14,017 nucleotides of DNA from Lonsdalea britannica (GTDB lineage Bacteria; Pseudomonadota; Gammaproteobacteria; Enterobacterales; Enterobacteriaceae), in the NCBI RefSeq assembly GCF_946477055.1, contig NZ_CAMKXG010000070.1, forward strand, positions 1 through 14,017, given 5' to 3'. Made by a program: the position numbers and the translations under genes. The notes under the pieces were generated by a model, which saw only the letters and a program-made list of their open reading frames with translations, ran no database searches and was not told where the DNA came from. Shown here piece after piece: positions 1 through 7,088 of this stretch. Within the stretch, counting starts at the first letter, position 1. Each line of letters starts with the position of its first letter.

Positions 1-605
1 TGGGCATTATCGCGGCTGGCCTGAATGGCCTGCGGGTCGATATCGATGCCGATGGCGCGCGCGGCGCCGAGCTTCAGCGCGGCGATAGCCAGAATGCCGG
101 AGCCGCAGCCGAAGTCGATGACGGTTTTACCCTGCAGGTCGAGACCGTCCAGCCACTGCAGGCACAGCGCGGTAGTGGGGTGGGTGCCGGTGCCGAAGGC
201 CAGACCGGGGTCCAACATCACGTTGACCGCATTCGGATCGGGGATATCGCGCCAGCTGGGGCAAATCCACAAACGTTCGCCGAACTGCATCGGATGGAAG
301 TTATCCATCCATTCACGTTCCCAGTCTTTATCTTCCAGCTGCTCGATTTTGTGTTTGAAACCCGCGCCCAGCAGCGGTTCCTGTTCCAGGATCGCGACGA
401 CGACCTTCATGTCTGTCTCGGCATCGTACAGGCCGATCACGTCAGTATCGCCCCACAGGCGGGTTTCGCCCGGCAGCGGCTCAAACACTGGCGTGTCGTG
501 GGTGTCCTGAAACGTGACGGACACCGCGCCGCTTTCGACCAGCGCGTCTCCCAGGGGTTCGGCATGTGCGCCGGAAGTATTAATTTTGAGTTGAATCCAC
601 GGCAT
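1..605 (-). CDS. prmA: Ribosomal protein L11 methyltransferase PrmA (5' part, cut by window edge)
   Basis: PrmA is the cytoplasmic SAM-dependent methyltransferase that methylates ribosomal protein L11. Only the first 201 codons are present, and the rest lies beyond the left edge; family members are about 293-295 residues. Visible from the N-terminus are the small L11-recognition domain (residues 1 to about 60, beginning [10 protein letters not shown]), a linker with [13 protein letters not shown] (94-106), the FGTGTHPTT stretch (137-145) and the SAM-binding loop DFGCGSG (164-170), followed by the acidic GIDID strand (186-190). The start at 605 gives the same N-terminus as the E. coli protein. 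Its Shine-Dalgarno (AAGAGG) overlaps the panF stop codon, and only 9 bases separate the two genes, so translational coupling with panF is likely. It is the last visible gene of the yhdT-panF-prmA unit. Identification is near certain. Confidence 0.97.
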   Translation of the reverse strand, partial: MPWIQLKINTSGAHAEPLGDALVESGAVSVTFQDTHDTPVFEPLPGETRLWGDTDVIGLYDAETDMKVVVAILEQEPLLGAGFKHKIEQLEDKDWEREWMDNFHPMQFGERLWICPSWRDIPDPNAVNVMLDPGLAFGTGTHPTTALCLQWLDGLDLQGKTVIDFGCGSGILAIAALKLGAARAIGIDIDPQAIQASRDNA

Positions 606-614
606 AACGGCCTC

Positions 615-2066
615 TTACTTAACGTCGGATGAAGTAACGGCGGCGGGCGCAGCGTGCCCGAACCGGTTACCAATAATAAATGCCAGCAGGCTTAACGCCA
701 GAGCGGGGACGATCGGATGGAATCCGCCCCATTGAATTTTGAAACTGGCCAGCAGGGTATAACAGATCGCGCCCCCTAGCATGGCGCTTAACGCGCCCGT
801 CGCGTTGGCGCGTTCCCAATAAAGTCCCAGCACCAGTGGCCACAGGAACACGGCTTCCAGCCCGCCGAACGCCAGCAGATTAAGCCAGATGATCATTTCA
901 GGCGGACGCCAGGAAGCCAGCACGACCAACAGTCCCAGCACTAGCGTGGTCAGACTGGACAGGTGTTTGATGTACCTTTCGTCGGTGGCCCGCTGGGGGC
1001 GAACGCTGAGATATAAATCTTTTACGATGGTTGCCGACGCCTGCAGCAGATGCGCATTGATGTTGGACATAATCGCCGCCATCGGCGCCGCCAGAAAAAT
1101 ACCGGCGGCCAGCGGAGGCAGAACGGCGATCATCAGCTCAGGCAGAACCTGGTCGGGGATAGTGAGGTTGGGCAGAATCGCTCTCCCCAGCGCTCCGGCC
1201 AGATGCATGCCGAGCATCAGCAGGGTAATGACGATGGTGCCGATGATGATACCGCGATGCAGCGCTTTGCTGTCCCGATAGGAGATACAGCGCACCGCCG
1301 TGTTCGGCAGACCGATGACGCCGAAGCACACCAGCAGCCAGAACGAGGTCATGAACGGCCCGGAAAGCACATCGCCGGGACCGTGCGGAGAGACCAGCGC
1401 CGGATCGATGTGGCGCAGTTTTTCCACGGCAACGGGCAGGCCGCCCGCAGTATAAATCACGCCAACCACCAACAGTAACGTTCCCACCAGCATCACGATG
1501 CCCTGCATGGCGTCGTTGAGCACGCTGGCTCGAAAGCCGCCAAAGGCGGTATACAGCGCAATGGTCACGCCGAAAATCAGCAGTCCGGTGTCGTAGGGGA
1601 TACCGACCGCCGTTTCGAGCAGACGGGCTCCGCCGATAAACTGCACGGCCATGGCGCCGATGAACGCGACCAGCAGGCTGATACTGGCGAACCAGACCAG
1701 CAGCCGACTGCCGTAACGGGCGTACAGCATATCGTTGAGCGTGATCGCGTTATAACGCCGCGCCAGAATCGCGAACTTTTTGCCGAGAATACTGAGTGAA
1801 AGCAGCATGGTCGGCACCTGAATCATCGCCAGCAGCACCCAGCCCAGACCGTATTTATAAGCGGCGCCGGGACCGCCGATGAAAGAGCTGGCGCTCACAT
1901 AGGTACCAATCAAGGTCATGGCCAGAACGAAGCCGCCCATGGACCGGTTACCGAGAAAATATTCGCGCAGGAAATTGCCCTGCTGGCGGCGGGTATAGGC
2001 GTAAACGGACAGCCCGAATACCAGCAGCAGGTAAGCGATTAGCGGAATGACGATCTGGCTATGCAT
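615..2066 (-). CDS. panF: Sodium/pantothenate symporter PanF
   Basis: PanF is an inner-membrane sodium:solute symporter (SSS family) that imports pantothenate, the precursor of coenzyme A. The protein has about a dozen hydrophobic segments. It carries the near-invariant blocks SSFIGGPGAAYKYGLGW in the N-terminal third, TAFGGFRASVLND in the middle and AFGGLEAVFLWPLVLGLYWERA near the C-terminus, which match E. coli PanF closely. The frame is open to an ATG at 2072, but that codon sits directly against GGAGG with no spacing. The ATG at 2066 has GGAGG six bases upstream and gives 483 residues with the E. coli N-terminal spacing, so I prefer it. The start overlaps the yhdT stop by 8 bases, and the stop overlaps the prmA ribosome-binding site, indicating a coupled three-gene unit. 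Confidence 0.97.
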   Translation of the reverse strand: MHSQIVIPLIAYLLLVFGLSVYAYTRRQQGNFLREYFLGNRSMGGFVLAMTLIGTYVSASSFIGGPGAAYKYGLGWVLLAMIQVPTMLLSLSILGKKFAILARRYNAITLNDMLYARYGSRLLVWFASISLLVAFIGAMAVQFIGGARLLETAVGIPYDTGLLIFGVTIALYTAFGGFRASVLNDAMQGIVMLVGTLLLVVGVIYTAGGLPVAVEKLRHIDPALVSPHGPGDVLSGPFMTSFWLLVCFGVIGLPNTAVRCISYRDSKALHRGIIIGTIVITLLMLGMHLAGALGRAILPNLTIPDQVLPELMIAVLPPLAAGIFLAAPMAAIMSNINAHLLQASATIVKDLYLSVRPQRATDERYIKHLSSLTTLVLGLLVVLASWRPPEMIIWLNLLAFGGLEAVFLWPLVLGLYWERANATGALSAMLGGAICYTLLASFKIQWGGFHPIVPALALSLLAFIIGNRFGHAAPAAVTSSDVK

Positions 2067-2298
2067 CCTCATCCTCCAGCGAAATATCGCGGAACAGATG
2101 GCGAACCATCAGCCAGCAAAGAATGATAAAGACCAGCGGCAGCAGCAGGCATGACATCTCGAACCAGTGTGGCAGTCCGGTGATGCCAGCGTCGTTACCC
2201 GGCAGATACGCGGCGGCAATCCACAGCAGCAGGTAACCCAGCGTCAGGCCCAGCGCCCAGCGCGCTTCCCGGTGTGCCTGAAGAAAACGTTTATCCAT
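2059..2298 (-). CDS. yhdT: YhdT family small membrane protein (DUF997)
   Basis: This is a 79-residue protein with two hydrophobic segments (roughly residues 17-32 and 48-65). They are separated by a short loop containing GLPHWFEM, and the tail is acidic (SLEDEDA). It matches E. coli YhdT, which always sits next to panF. No biochemical function is established, and an accessory role to PanF is only a guess from linkage and co-translation. The frame could be extended to a TTG at 2310, but the ATG at 2298 gives the conserved MDxRF start. Neither start has a strong Shine-Dalgarno, so low expression is plausible. Its stop lies inside the panF start region (8-base overlap), which implies coupled translation. 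Confidence 0.9.
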   Translation of the reverse strand: MDKRFLQAHREARWALGLTLGYLLLWIAAAYLPGNDAGITGLPHWFEMSCLLLPLVFIILCWLMVRHLFRDISLEDEDA

Positions 2299-2350
2299 CT
2301 TGTTATACAACCCAATCGGTATTCATCAGTAGGCGTGTGCAAAACAGGGG

Positions 2351-2379
2351 ATTTTACGGTATGTGAGCGCGTTGCCTAG
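2351..2379 (-). promoter_or_regulatory. Putative sigma-70 promoter for yhdT-panF-prmA
   Basis: On the minus strand TAGGCA (2379-2374, 4 of 6 consensus) is followed after exactly 17 bases by TAAAAT (2356-2351, 5 of 6). Transcription would start near 2344, about 46 bases before the yhdT ATG. The candidate lies downstream of the accC terminator, where a separate promoter is needed if that terminator is efficient. It was found by eye from spacing and consensus only. Confidence 0.4.
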
Positions 2380-2502
2380 CAGGAATTCGCCTCTACGTAT
2401 GCATGGCCGGGGATAAACAGGCGCGTTTCTGAGTGGGGGAATAGGGGGTGAAAAGCAGTAATTAGCTGAATAATCGTTATTTTATCTGTTAGCCCGGTGA
2501 AC

Positions 2503-2550
2503 TAAAAAACAAGGCCGACCGACTGCCCAAAAGCGGTCGGTCGGCCTTTT
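2503..2550 (-). terminator. Rho-independent terminator after accC (near-symmetric)
   Basis: An 11-bp GC-rich stem (2513-2523 with 2536-2546) extends by two A-T pairs at its base and closes partly into the loop. On the minus strand, the direction of accBC transcription, it is followed by TTGTTTTTT. It begins about 20 bases past the accC stop. On the plus strand the same stem is followed by TTTTTT, so it could also stop rightward transcription, although no rightward gene precedes it. It separates the aroQ-accB-accC unit from yhdT-panF-prmA. Confidence 0.93.
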
Positions 2551-2568
2551 TTCTCGTCTGCGGGGGGA

Positions 2569-3912
2569 TTACTGCAGGCCGAGTTTTTTCTCCAGATAGT
2601 GGATGTTAGTGCCACCATGCTGGAAGTTTTCGTCGTTCAGGATCTTCAACTGCAGTTCGATGTTCGTCTTGATGCCGTCGATGATCAGTTCCGCCAGCGC
2701 ATTACGCATACGGGAAATCGCTACGTCGCGGCTTTCGCCATAGGTAATCAGCTTGCCGATCATGGAATCGTAATACGGCGGCACGGTATAGCCCGCGTAG
2801 ATGTGCGATTCCCAACGAACGCCAAAGCCGCCCGGCGCGTGGAAACGCGTGATTTTACCCGGGCTAGGCAGGAAGCTGTTCGGATCTTCCGCATTGATAC
2901 GACACTCAATCGCATGGCCGCGGACATGAACTTCTTCCTGTTTGATCGACAGCGGCAGACCGGCGGCGACGCGCAGCTGCTCTTTGATCAAGTCTACGCC
3001 AGTGACCATTTCGGTTACCGGGTGTTCTACCTGAATACGGGTGTTCATTTCGATGAAATAGAACTCGCCGTTTTCATACAGGAATTCGAACGTACCGGCA
3101 CCGCGGTAGTTGATGTCCACGCAGGCCTTCGCGCAGCGTTCGCCGATGTAACGGCGCAGTTCGCTGGTGATGCCTGGCGCGGGCGCTTCTTCCAGCACTT
3201 TCTGGTGACGGCGCTGCATAGAGCAGTCACGTTCAGCCAGATAGATCGCCTGGCCCTGACCGTCCGCCAGTACCTGGATTTCCACGTGGCGCGGGTTTTC
3301 CAGGTATTTTTCCATGTAGACCATATCGTTGTTAAACGCGGCCTTGGCTTCCGCCTTGGTCATGGAAATGGACTGTTCCAGCTCTTTATCGCTGCGTACG
3401 ACGCGCATACCGCGTCCGCCGCCGCCGCCGGAAGCTTTGATAATCACCGGGTAACCGATGCGTTTAGCAAAGGCGCGGTTCTTTTCCATATCGTCGCCCA
3501 GAGGACCGTCGGAACCTGGGACGCAAGGAACACCCGCTTTTTTCATCGCGCTGATCGCGGACACTTTGTCGCCCATCAGGCGAATGGTGTCGGCGCGCGG
3601 GCCGATGAAGATAAAGCCGGAACGCTCAACCTGTTCAGCGAAGTCGGCGTTTTCGGACAAGAAGCCGTAACCGGGGTGGATAGCCACCGCGCCGGTGATT
3701 TCAGCGGCGGAGATCAGCGCGGGAATGTTCAGATAACTTTTGGTGGACGGCGCAGGGCCGATGCACACCGTTTCGTCAGCCAACAATACGTGTTTCAGGT
3801 CACGATCGGCCGTGGAGTGTACGGCGACGGTTTTGATGCCCAGCTCTTTGCAGGCACGCAAAATACGCAGCGCGATCTCACCACGGTTAGCGATAACAAT
3901 TTTATCTAGCAT
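2569..3912 (-). CDS. accC: Biotin carboxylase subunit of acetyl-CoA carboxylase, AccC
   Basis: AccC catalyses ATP- and bicarbonate-dependent carboxylation of the biotin on AccB, the first half-reaction of acetyl-CoA carboxylase and so the entry step of fatty-acid synthesis. The 447-residue length is typical (E. coli 449). In order there is the biotin-carboxylase N-terminal domain with [10 protein letters not shown] (79-88), the ATP-grasp domain with the glycine-rich loop GGGGGRGMR (162-170), and the C-terminal domain. The known E. coli active-site residues are in register: K116, K159, H209, K238, E276, E288, N290, R292 within [11 protein letters not shown], and R338. It follows accB after 11 bases, with a GGGG ribosome-binding site, as in E. 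coli. Nothing is truncated or missing. The 436-codon open frame on the opposite strand is a composition artefact. Confidence 0.99.
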   Translation of the reverse strand: MLDKIVIANRGEIALRILRACKELGIKTVAVHSTADRDLKHVLLADETVCIGPAPSTKSYLNIPALISAAEITGAVAIHPGYGFLSENADFAEQVERSGFIFIGPRADTIRLMGDKVSAISAMKKAGVPCVPGSDGPLGDDMEKNRAFAKRIGYPVIIKASGGGGGRGMRVVRSDKELEQSISMTKAEAKAAFNNDMVYMEKYLENPRHVEIQVLADGQGQAIYLAERDCSMQRRHQKVLEEAPAPGITSELRRYIGERCAKACVDINYRGAGTFEFLYENGEFYFIEMNTRIQVEHPVTEMVTGVDLIKEQLRVAAGLPLSIKQEEVHVRGHAIECRINAEDPNSFLPSPGKITRFHAPGGFGVRWESHIYAGYTVPPYYDSMIGKLITYGESRDVAISRMRNALAELIIDGIKTNIELQLKILNDENFQHGGTNIHYLEKKLGLQ

Positions 3913-3923
3913 GGTACGCCCCG

Positions 3924-4388
3924 TTATTCGATGACAACCAGCGGCTCGTCAAATTCAACCGGTTGACCGCTTTCCAACAGAATGGCTTTCACCACGCCTG
4001 CTTTATCTGCTTCGATTTGGTTCATCATTTTCATGGCTTCGACGATGCACAGCGTATCGCCGACGTTAACCTGCTGGCCGACTTCCACAAAAGCTTTCGC
4101 TTCCGGGCTTGGCGTACGGTAGAAAGTCCCTACCATCGGCGAACGTACGATGTGACCGCTGACAGCGGCCGGTGCTGCGGCGACTTCGGCTACCGGCGCT
4201 TCGGCCACGGTAGCGGTCAGGGCAGGCTGAGGCTGCATCGGCGCATAGGCCTGCTGCATCATCGGGTAAGCCGGTGCGGCAGGGGAACGGCTGATACGTA
4301 CTGACTCTTCACCTTCGGAAATTTCTAGTTCGGCGATGCCGGATTCTTCAACCAGTTCAATCAGTTTCTTGATTTTACGAATATCCAT
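3924..4388 (-). CDS. accB: Biotin carboxyl carrier protein AccB (BCCP)
   Basis: AccB carries the covalently attached biotin that shuttles carboxyl groups between AccC and the AccAD carboxyltransferase. Of its 154 residues, the N-terminal ~34 are the AccC-interacting region ([17 protein letters not shown]). A flexible Pro/Ala/Gln/Met-rich linker follows (about 35-77). The biotinyl domain (about 78-154) contains the biotinylation motif EAMKMM with target lysine K120, and the 'thumb' insertion TPSPEAKA (92-99) characteristic of bacterial BCCP. The linker is slightly shorter than in E. coli (156 residues in total). The gene lies 21 bases after aroQ and 11 before accC. In E. coli, AccB represses its own operon; whether that holds with aroQ in front is unknown. 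Confidence 0.98.
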   Translation of the reverse strand: MDIRKIKKLIELVEESGIAELEISEGEESVRISRSPAAPAYPMMQQAYAPMQPQPALTATVAEAPVAEVAAAPAAVSGHIVRSPMVGTFYRTPSPEAKAFVEVGQQVNVGDTLCIVEAMKMMNQIEADKAGVVKAILLESGQPVEFDEPLVVIE

Positions 4389-4409
4389 GAATGGGGTTCC
4401 GTACTCTTG

Positions 4410-4862
4410 TTAATTGGAGATTGACAGGCGTTTCACCGCCGTCTGTAAAGCGTAGCTATAACCATCTGCCCCCAGGCCACAAATGACCCCGACTGCCACA
4501 TCGGACAGATAGGAGTGGTGGCGGAAGGGTTCACGTGCGTGCACGTTGGACAGATGAATTTCGATAAAGGGGATGGCGACCGCCAGCAGCGCATCCCGCA
4601 GCGCAACGCTGGTATGGGTGTACGCCGCTGGGTTGATCAGAATGAAGTCGGTGTTGCCTCTGGCCTGATGAATTCGGTCGATCAGCGTGTGCTCCGCGTT
4701 GGACTGCAGATGCGACAGCTGAACGTTCAGCGCCAGCGCTTCTTGTTCCAATCCGTTAACGATTTCCGTCAACGTGGTATGGCCATACTTCTCAGGCTCG
4801 CGGGTGCCCAGAAGATTCAGGTTCGGACCGTTCAAAAGCAAAATGTTGAACTTATCTACCAT
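4410..4862 (-). CDS. aroQ: Type II 3-dehydroquinate dehydratase AroQ
   Basis: AroQ converts 3-dehydroquinate to 3-dehydroshikimate, the third step of the shikimate pathway. It is the small flavodoxin-like type II enzyme, unrelated to the AroD type I enzyme of E. coli. The 150-residue length is typical. Visible motifs are NGPNLNLLG (11-19), the flexible lid with R21 and Y26 (TREPEKYG), NPAAYTHTS (77-85) with N77 and H83, [17 protein letters not shown] (101-117) with H103 and R114, and the C-terminal [11 protein letters not shown]. An upstream TTG at 4901 would extend the frame, but the ATG at 4862 gives the family N-terminus and has a GGGAG site 11 bases upstream. It is the first gene of an apparent aroQ-accB-accC operon, with no terminator between aroQ and accB. 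Confidence 0.97.
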   Translation of the reverse strand: MVDKFNILLLNGPNLNLLGTREPEKYGHTTLTEIVNGLEQEALALNVQLSHLQSNAEHTLIDRIHQARGNTDFILINPAAYTHTSVALRDALLAVAIPFIEIHLSNVHAREPFRHHSYLSDVAVGVICGLGADGYSYALQTAVKRLSISN

Positions 4863-4966
4863 TATGCTGCTATCTCCCGCGATTCGCTTCGTGCTGCACA
4901 AAATAGCGCGAAGCTATTCGTTTGTCACCTTTCTAGGTGCAAATTGTCCGATGCTTAAAAACAAAG
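4863..4966 (-). promoter_or_regulatory. aroQ-accBC 5' leader with competing hairpins
   Basis: The leader runs about 104 bases from the predicted start near 4966 to the aroQ ATG. On the minus strand it holds a 5-bp stem with a 4-base loop (4926-4939), then a 6-bp stem with a 5-base loop (4902-4918). An alternative hairpin (4886-4914) pairs GCTTCGCGC with GCACGAAGC, with one mismatch, and re-uses the arm of the second stem. The two larger structures are mutually exclusive. The alternative hairpin ends about 8 bases before the GGGAG site. Whether they regulate anything is inference. Confidence 0.35.
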
Positions 4967-4972
4967 TCGAGC

Positions 4973-4978
4973 ATTATA
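4973..4978 (-). promoter_or_regulatory. Probable sigma-70 -10 element of aroQ-accBC
   Basis: A perfect TATAAT lies on the minus strand in the gap between msrQ and aroQ. No good -35 sits at 17 bases; the best nearby hexamer, TTGGCT, is 20 bases upstream. Transcription would begin near 4966 and read aroQ-accB-accC. An activator, or reliance on the strong -10 alone, is possible. Confidence 0.5.
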
Positions 4979-5053
4979 ACCATTTCGTTGCAATTAGCAG
5001 CCAAATAGTGGCCTTATCTGCGGAGATAATCATCGCAGCTCCTGTCGCGCCCT

Positions 5054-5082
5054 GTACCGGCGTTTTTAATACGCCGTGGTAC
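5054..5082 (-). other. Hairpin just after msrQ, without U-tract
   Basis: Minus-strand CGGCGT pairs with ACGCCG across a 7-base A/T-rich loop (5058-5076). It is extended by GTAC/GTAC beyond a 2-base bulge. It starts about 10 bases past the msrQ stop, where a terminator is expected, but no T-run follows on this strand. It may be a weak terminator or a 3' stabilising structure. Confidence 0.35.
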
Positions 5083-5091
5083 CGCGGGGCC

Positions 5092-5691
5092 TCAGCGCCA
5101 CCACTGGCGAAATTTTTTATAACGCATCAGTAACAAAATGAGGGCCAGAAGAGTATAGAAAATAGGTTGCGGAGACAACGTTTTAACCGACCAAATGTAG
5201 TGGATAGGTGCCAGAATAGCGACCAGATAAAGCGCGTTGTGTAATTTTTGCCAGCCGGATCCCAACTTGCGCATCATCGCTTGCGTAGACGTTAGCGCCA
5301 GTGCCAGCAGGATGATCCAGCTGACGATGCCGAGCGTGAGATAGGGCCGTGAGAGCAGCTCGCTGACCAGCAGCGAAAGATGACTCAGTCCTAATTCCAG
5401 CAGCGCATAGCTTGTCAGATGCATCGTCGCCCAGGCGAAGCACCACAGGCCGACGGGACGTCGGCAGCGCATCAGCAGCGGCTGTTTGCCGTAGCGGGCC
5501 AGCGGCGCTATCGCCAGCGTGGCCAAGAGCCATTTCAGTGCGGTTCTGCCGGTAAAATGCTGGATATCTTTCGCCGGATCGGCGCTCAACCATCCCTGGC
5601 TCACGGTCAGAAATAGCCACAGTAACGGCAAGATTCCCGCCAGATGAATAAGCACTTTGATCCAAAACAGATGTTGGGGTTTCAAACGCAT
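5092..5691 (-). CDS. msrQ: Haem-binding membrane subunit MsrQ of the MsrPQ system
   Basis: MsrQ (formerly YedZ) is an inner-membrane b-type haem protein of the ferric-reductase-like family. It passes electrons from the respiratory chain or flavin reductase to periplasmic MsrP. The 199-residue protein has about six hydrophobic segments and the conserved HFTGRTALK loop (45-53). The histidines corresponding to the haem ligands known in E. coli are present at H91 (within [13 protein letters not shown]), H151 (WQKLHN) and H164 (APIHY). The reading frame is open far upstream, through the 3' end of msrP in another frame. The ATG at 5691 gives the family start (MRLK) with GGAG ten bases upstream. It begins 44 bases after msrP ends and is surely co-transcribed. 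The C-terminus is about a dozen residues shorter than in E. coli (211), after the RYKK motif. Confidence 0.96.
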   Translation of the reverse strand: MRLKPQHLFWIKVLIHLAGILPLLWLFLTVSQGWLSADPAKDIQHFTGRTALKWLLATLAIAPLARYGKQPLLMRCRRPVGLWCFAWATMHLTSYALLELGLSHLSLLVSELLSRPYLTLGIVSWIILLALALTSTQAMMRKLGSGWQKLHNALYLVAILAPIHYIWSVKTLSPQPIFYTLLALILLLMRYKKFRQWWR

Positions 5692-5735
5692 TCGACGCAG
5701 ACTCCACGTGTTGGGTACGATCGTGCTCGGATCAT

Positions 5736-6737
5736 TCAGAAGTTCGCCCGCAAATCCAGACCACGGTACAGCGAGGCCACCTGGTCGGCATATCCATTGA
5801 ACAGCAGGGTCGGTTGTCGCTGCACATCGAGAATACCACCTGCGCCGATTAGGCGTTCCGTCGCCTGCGACCAGCGTGGGTGGTCGACGTGTGGATTCAC
5901 ATTGGCGTAAAAACCGTACTCGTTCGGCGCCGATAAGTTCCAGGTGGAGGGCGGACGATCGTGAGTAAAACGGATTTTTACGATGGATTTGATGTTTTTG
6001 AAGCCGTACTTCCACGGCGCCATCAGCCTCAGCGGCGCGCCGTTCTGCGGCGGCAGCGTTTTTCCGTACACGCCGACGGCCATCAATGTCAGCGGGTTCA
6101 TCGCCTCATCCATCCGCAGCCCTTCGACGTAGGGGTAGTTCAGACCCCCGCCGATAAAGCTGTCCTTCTGTCCCGGCATCTGTTCGGGATCGTAGAGCGT
6201 CTGAAAAGCGACATAGCGTGCGTTGCCGGTCGGATTGGCGAAGGCGATCAGTTGGGAGAGGGGAAAACCAATCCACGGGACGACCATCGACCAGGCTTCG
6301 ACGCAGCGGAACCGATAAATGCGCTCTTCCAGCGCGAAACGTTTGAGAATATCGTCCATGTCCAGCGTAATGGGTTTGGCGACTTCGCCGTCGATCTCGA
6401 TTTTCCAGCCTTCTGTTTTCAGGCCGCCCGCGTTGGCCGCCGGGTCCGCTTTATCCAGTCCGAACTCGTAAAAGTTGTTGTATCCCGTGACTTTGTCTTC
6501 CGGCGTCAGCGGCAGATCCACGCGCCAGTCCGGCGGCTGATTGAAGGTGAGCGGCTTGCCGGGAGGCGCCTTAGGCCGTGGGTCGCCTTTGAGCCAGGAT
6601 AACAGGTCTGCCTGCGCGGACATCGGCAACGAGAGGCTTGCGGTCGTGATGCCCAGAAATTTCAGTAGCCGACGGCGCTGGTGGAACAGGGCTTCCGGCG
6701 TGACATCTGCTTCGGTCGGCGTGCGATTTTTTTTCAT
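5736..6737 (-). CDS. msrP: Periplasmic protein-methionine-sulfoxide reductase, catalytic subunit MsrP
   Basis: MsrP (formerly YedY) is a molybdenum-molybdopterin enzyme of the sulfite-oxidase fold that reduces methionine sulfoxide in periplasmic proteins. The 333-residue precursor starts with a Tat signal: an RRRLLKFLG twin-arginine motif (21-29), a hydrophobic stretch, and a likely cleavage after AQA at residue 43, before DLLSW. The molybdenum-ligating cysteine is C145 in [14 protein letters not shown]. Further family blocks are [15 protein letters not shown] (86-100), [16 protein letters not shown], and the C-terminal WSQATER and QPTLLFNGY. The start at 6737 has a good GGCGGA site. Length and sequence match E. 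coli MsrP (334) throughout. In E. coli the operon answers to reactive-chlorine stress through HprSR; no matching operator is evident here. Confidence 0.98.
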   Translation of the reverse strand: MKKNRTPTEADVTPEALFHQRRRLLKFLGITTASLSLPMSAQADLLSWLKGDPRPKAPPGKPLTFNQPPDWRVDLPLTPEDKVTGYNNFYEFGLDKADPAANAGGLKTEGWKIEIDGEVAKPITLDMDDILKRFALEERIYRFRCVEAWSMVVPWIGFPLSQLIAFANPTGNARYVAFQTLYDPEQMPGQKDSFIGGGLNYPYVEGLRMDEAMNPLTLMAVGVYGKTLPPQNGAPLRLMAPWKYGFKNIKSIVKIRFTHDRPPSTWNLSAPNEYGFYANVNPHVDHPRWSQATERLIGAGGILDVQRQPTLLFNGYADQVASLYRGLDLRANF

Positions 6738-7033
6738 GGTATTCCGCCTTTATGCCAGTGTAGTGACTCGATGTGCGGCGCTCCGAACGTGTGCCGCACG
6801 ATGAATGAGACCCATCCCCGAGGGTGTGCAGGACCGCCGTGCGTGAGTAAAACGAGGGCGAGCGCCGCGAGTGAACGGGTCATGCCCGATGTTCCTAAGC
6901 GGTTTTCACACGGCTCCGAATCATAAGGATAGGTCGCACGGTCCTGATGGGACGGTTCTTAATGTATAGATGATTCTGCCGTGCAGAGATTCAGCGTTAA
7001 CAAGAAAATGTTTCTTCTGTGTCTGAGCGCCAT
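6738..7033. other. Non-coding spacer between acuI and msrP
   Basis: About 300 bases hold no plausible gene on either strand. Next to msrP, in its presumed 5' leader, is an inverted repeat: GTGCGGC (6773-6779) with GCCGCAC (6793-6799), loop 13. A TATGAT -10-like hexamer lies on the minus strand at 6925-6920 without a convincing -35. Near the acuI side, AAGAAA and TTTCTT face each other around ATG (about 7011-7025). The msrP promoter must be here unless msrPQ depends on read-through from acuI past its terminator. Confidence 0.5.
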
Positions 7034-7064
7034 AAAAAAAAGACCACCCGGGATAGGGTGGTCT
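7034..7064 (-). terminator. Rho-independent terminator after acuI
   Basis: A perfect 9-bp stem, AGACCACCC (7041-7049) with GGGTGGTCT (7056-7064), has a 6-base loop. On the minus strand it is followed by an unbroken run of eight T (7041-7034, the first pairing at the stem base). It starts about 25 bases after the acuI stop. Confidence 0.96.
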
Positions 7065-7088
7065 GAAGAGAAGGGTATTTGGGCGAAC

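Noticed and set aside
180..632. Plus-strand open frames opposite prmA
   Set aside because: The minus strand encodes a continuous PrmA N-terminus that simply runs off the window; the plus-strand frames are shadows.
2599..3909. Very long open frame on the plus strand opposite accC (436 codons)
   Set aside because: It mirrors accC almost exactly, has no recognisable protein family, and arises from GC-rich codon bias in the fully conserved accC.
5692..6015. N-terminal extension of msrQ by 108 residues into msrP
   Set aside because: The extension lies in a different frame over conserved msrP codons and has no homology; the ATG at 5691 matches the family start.
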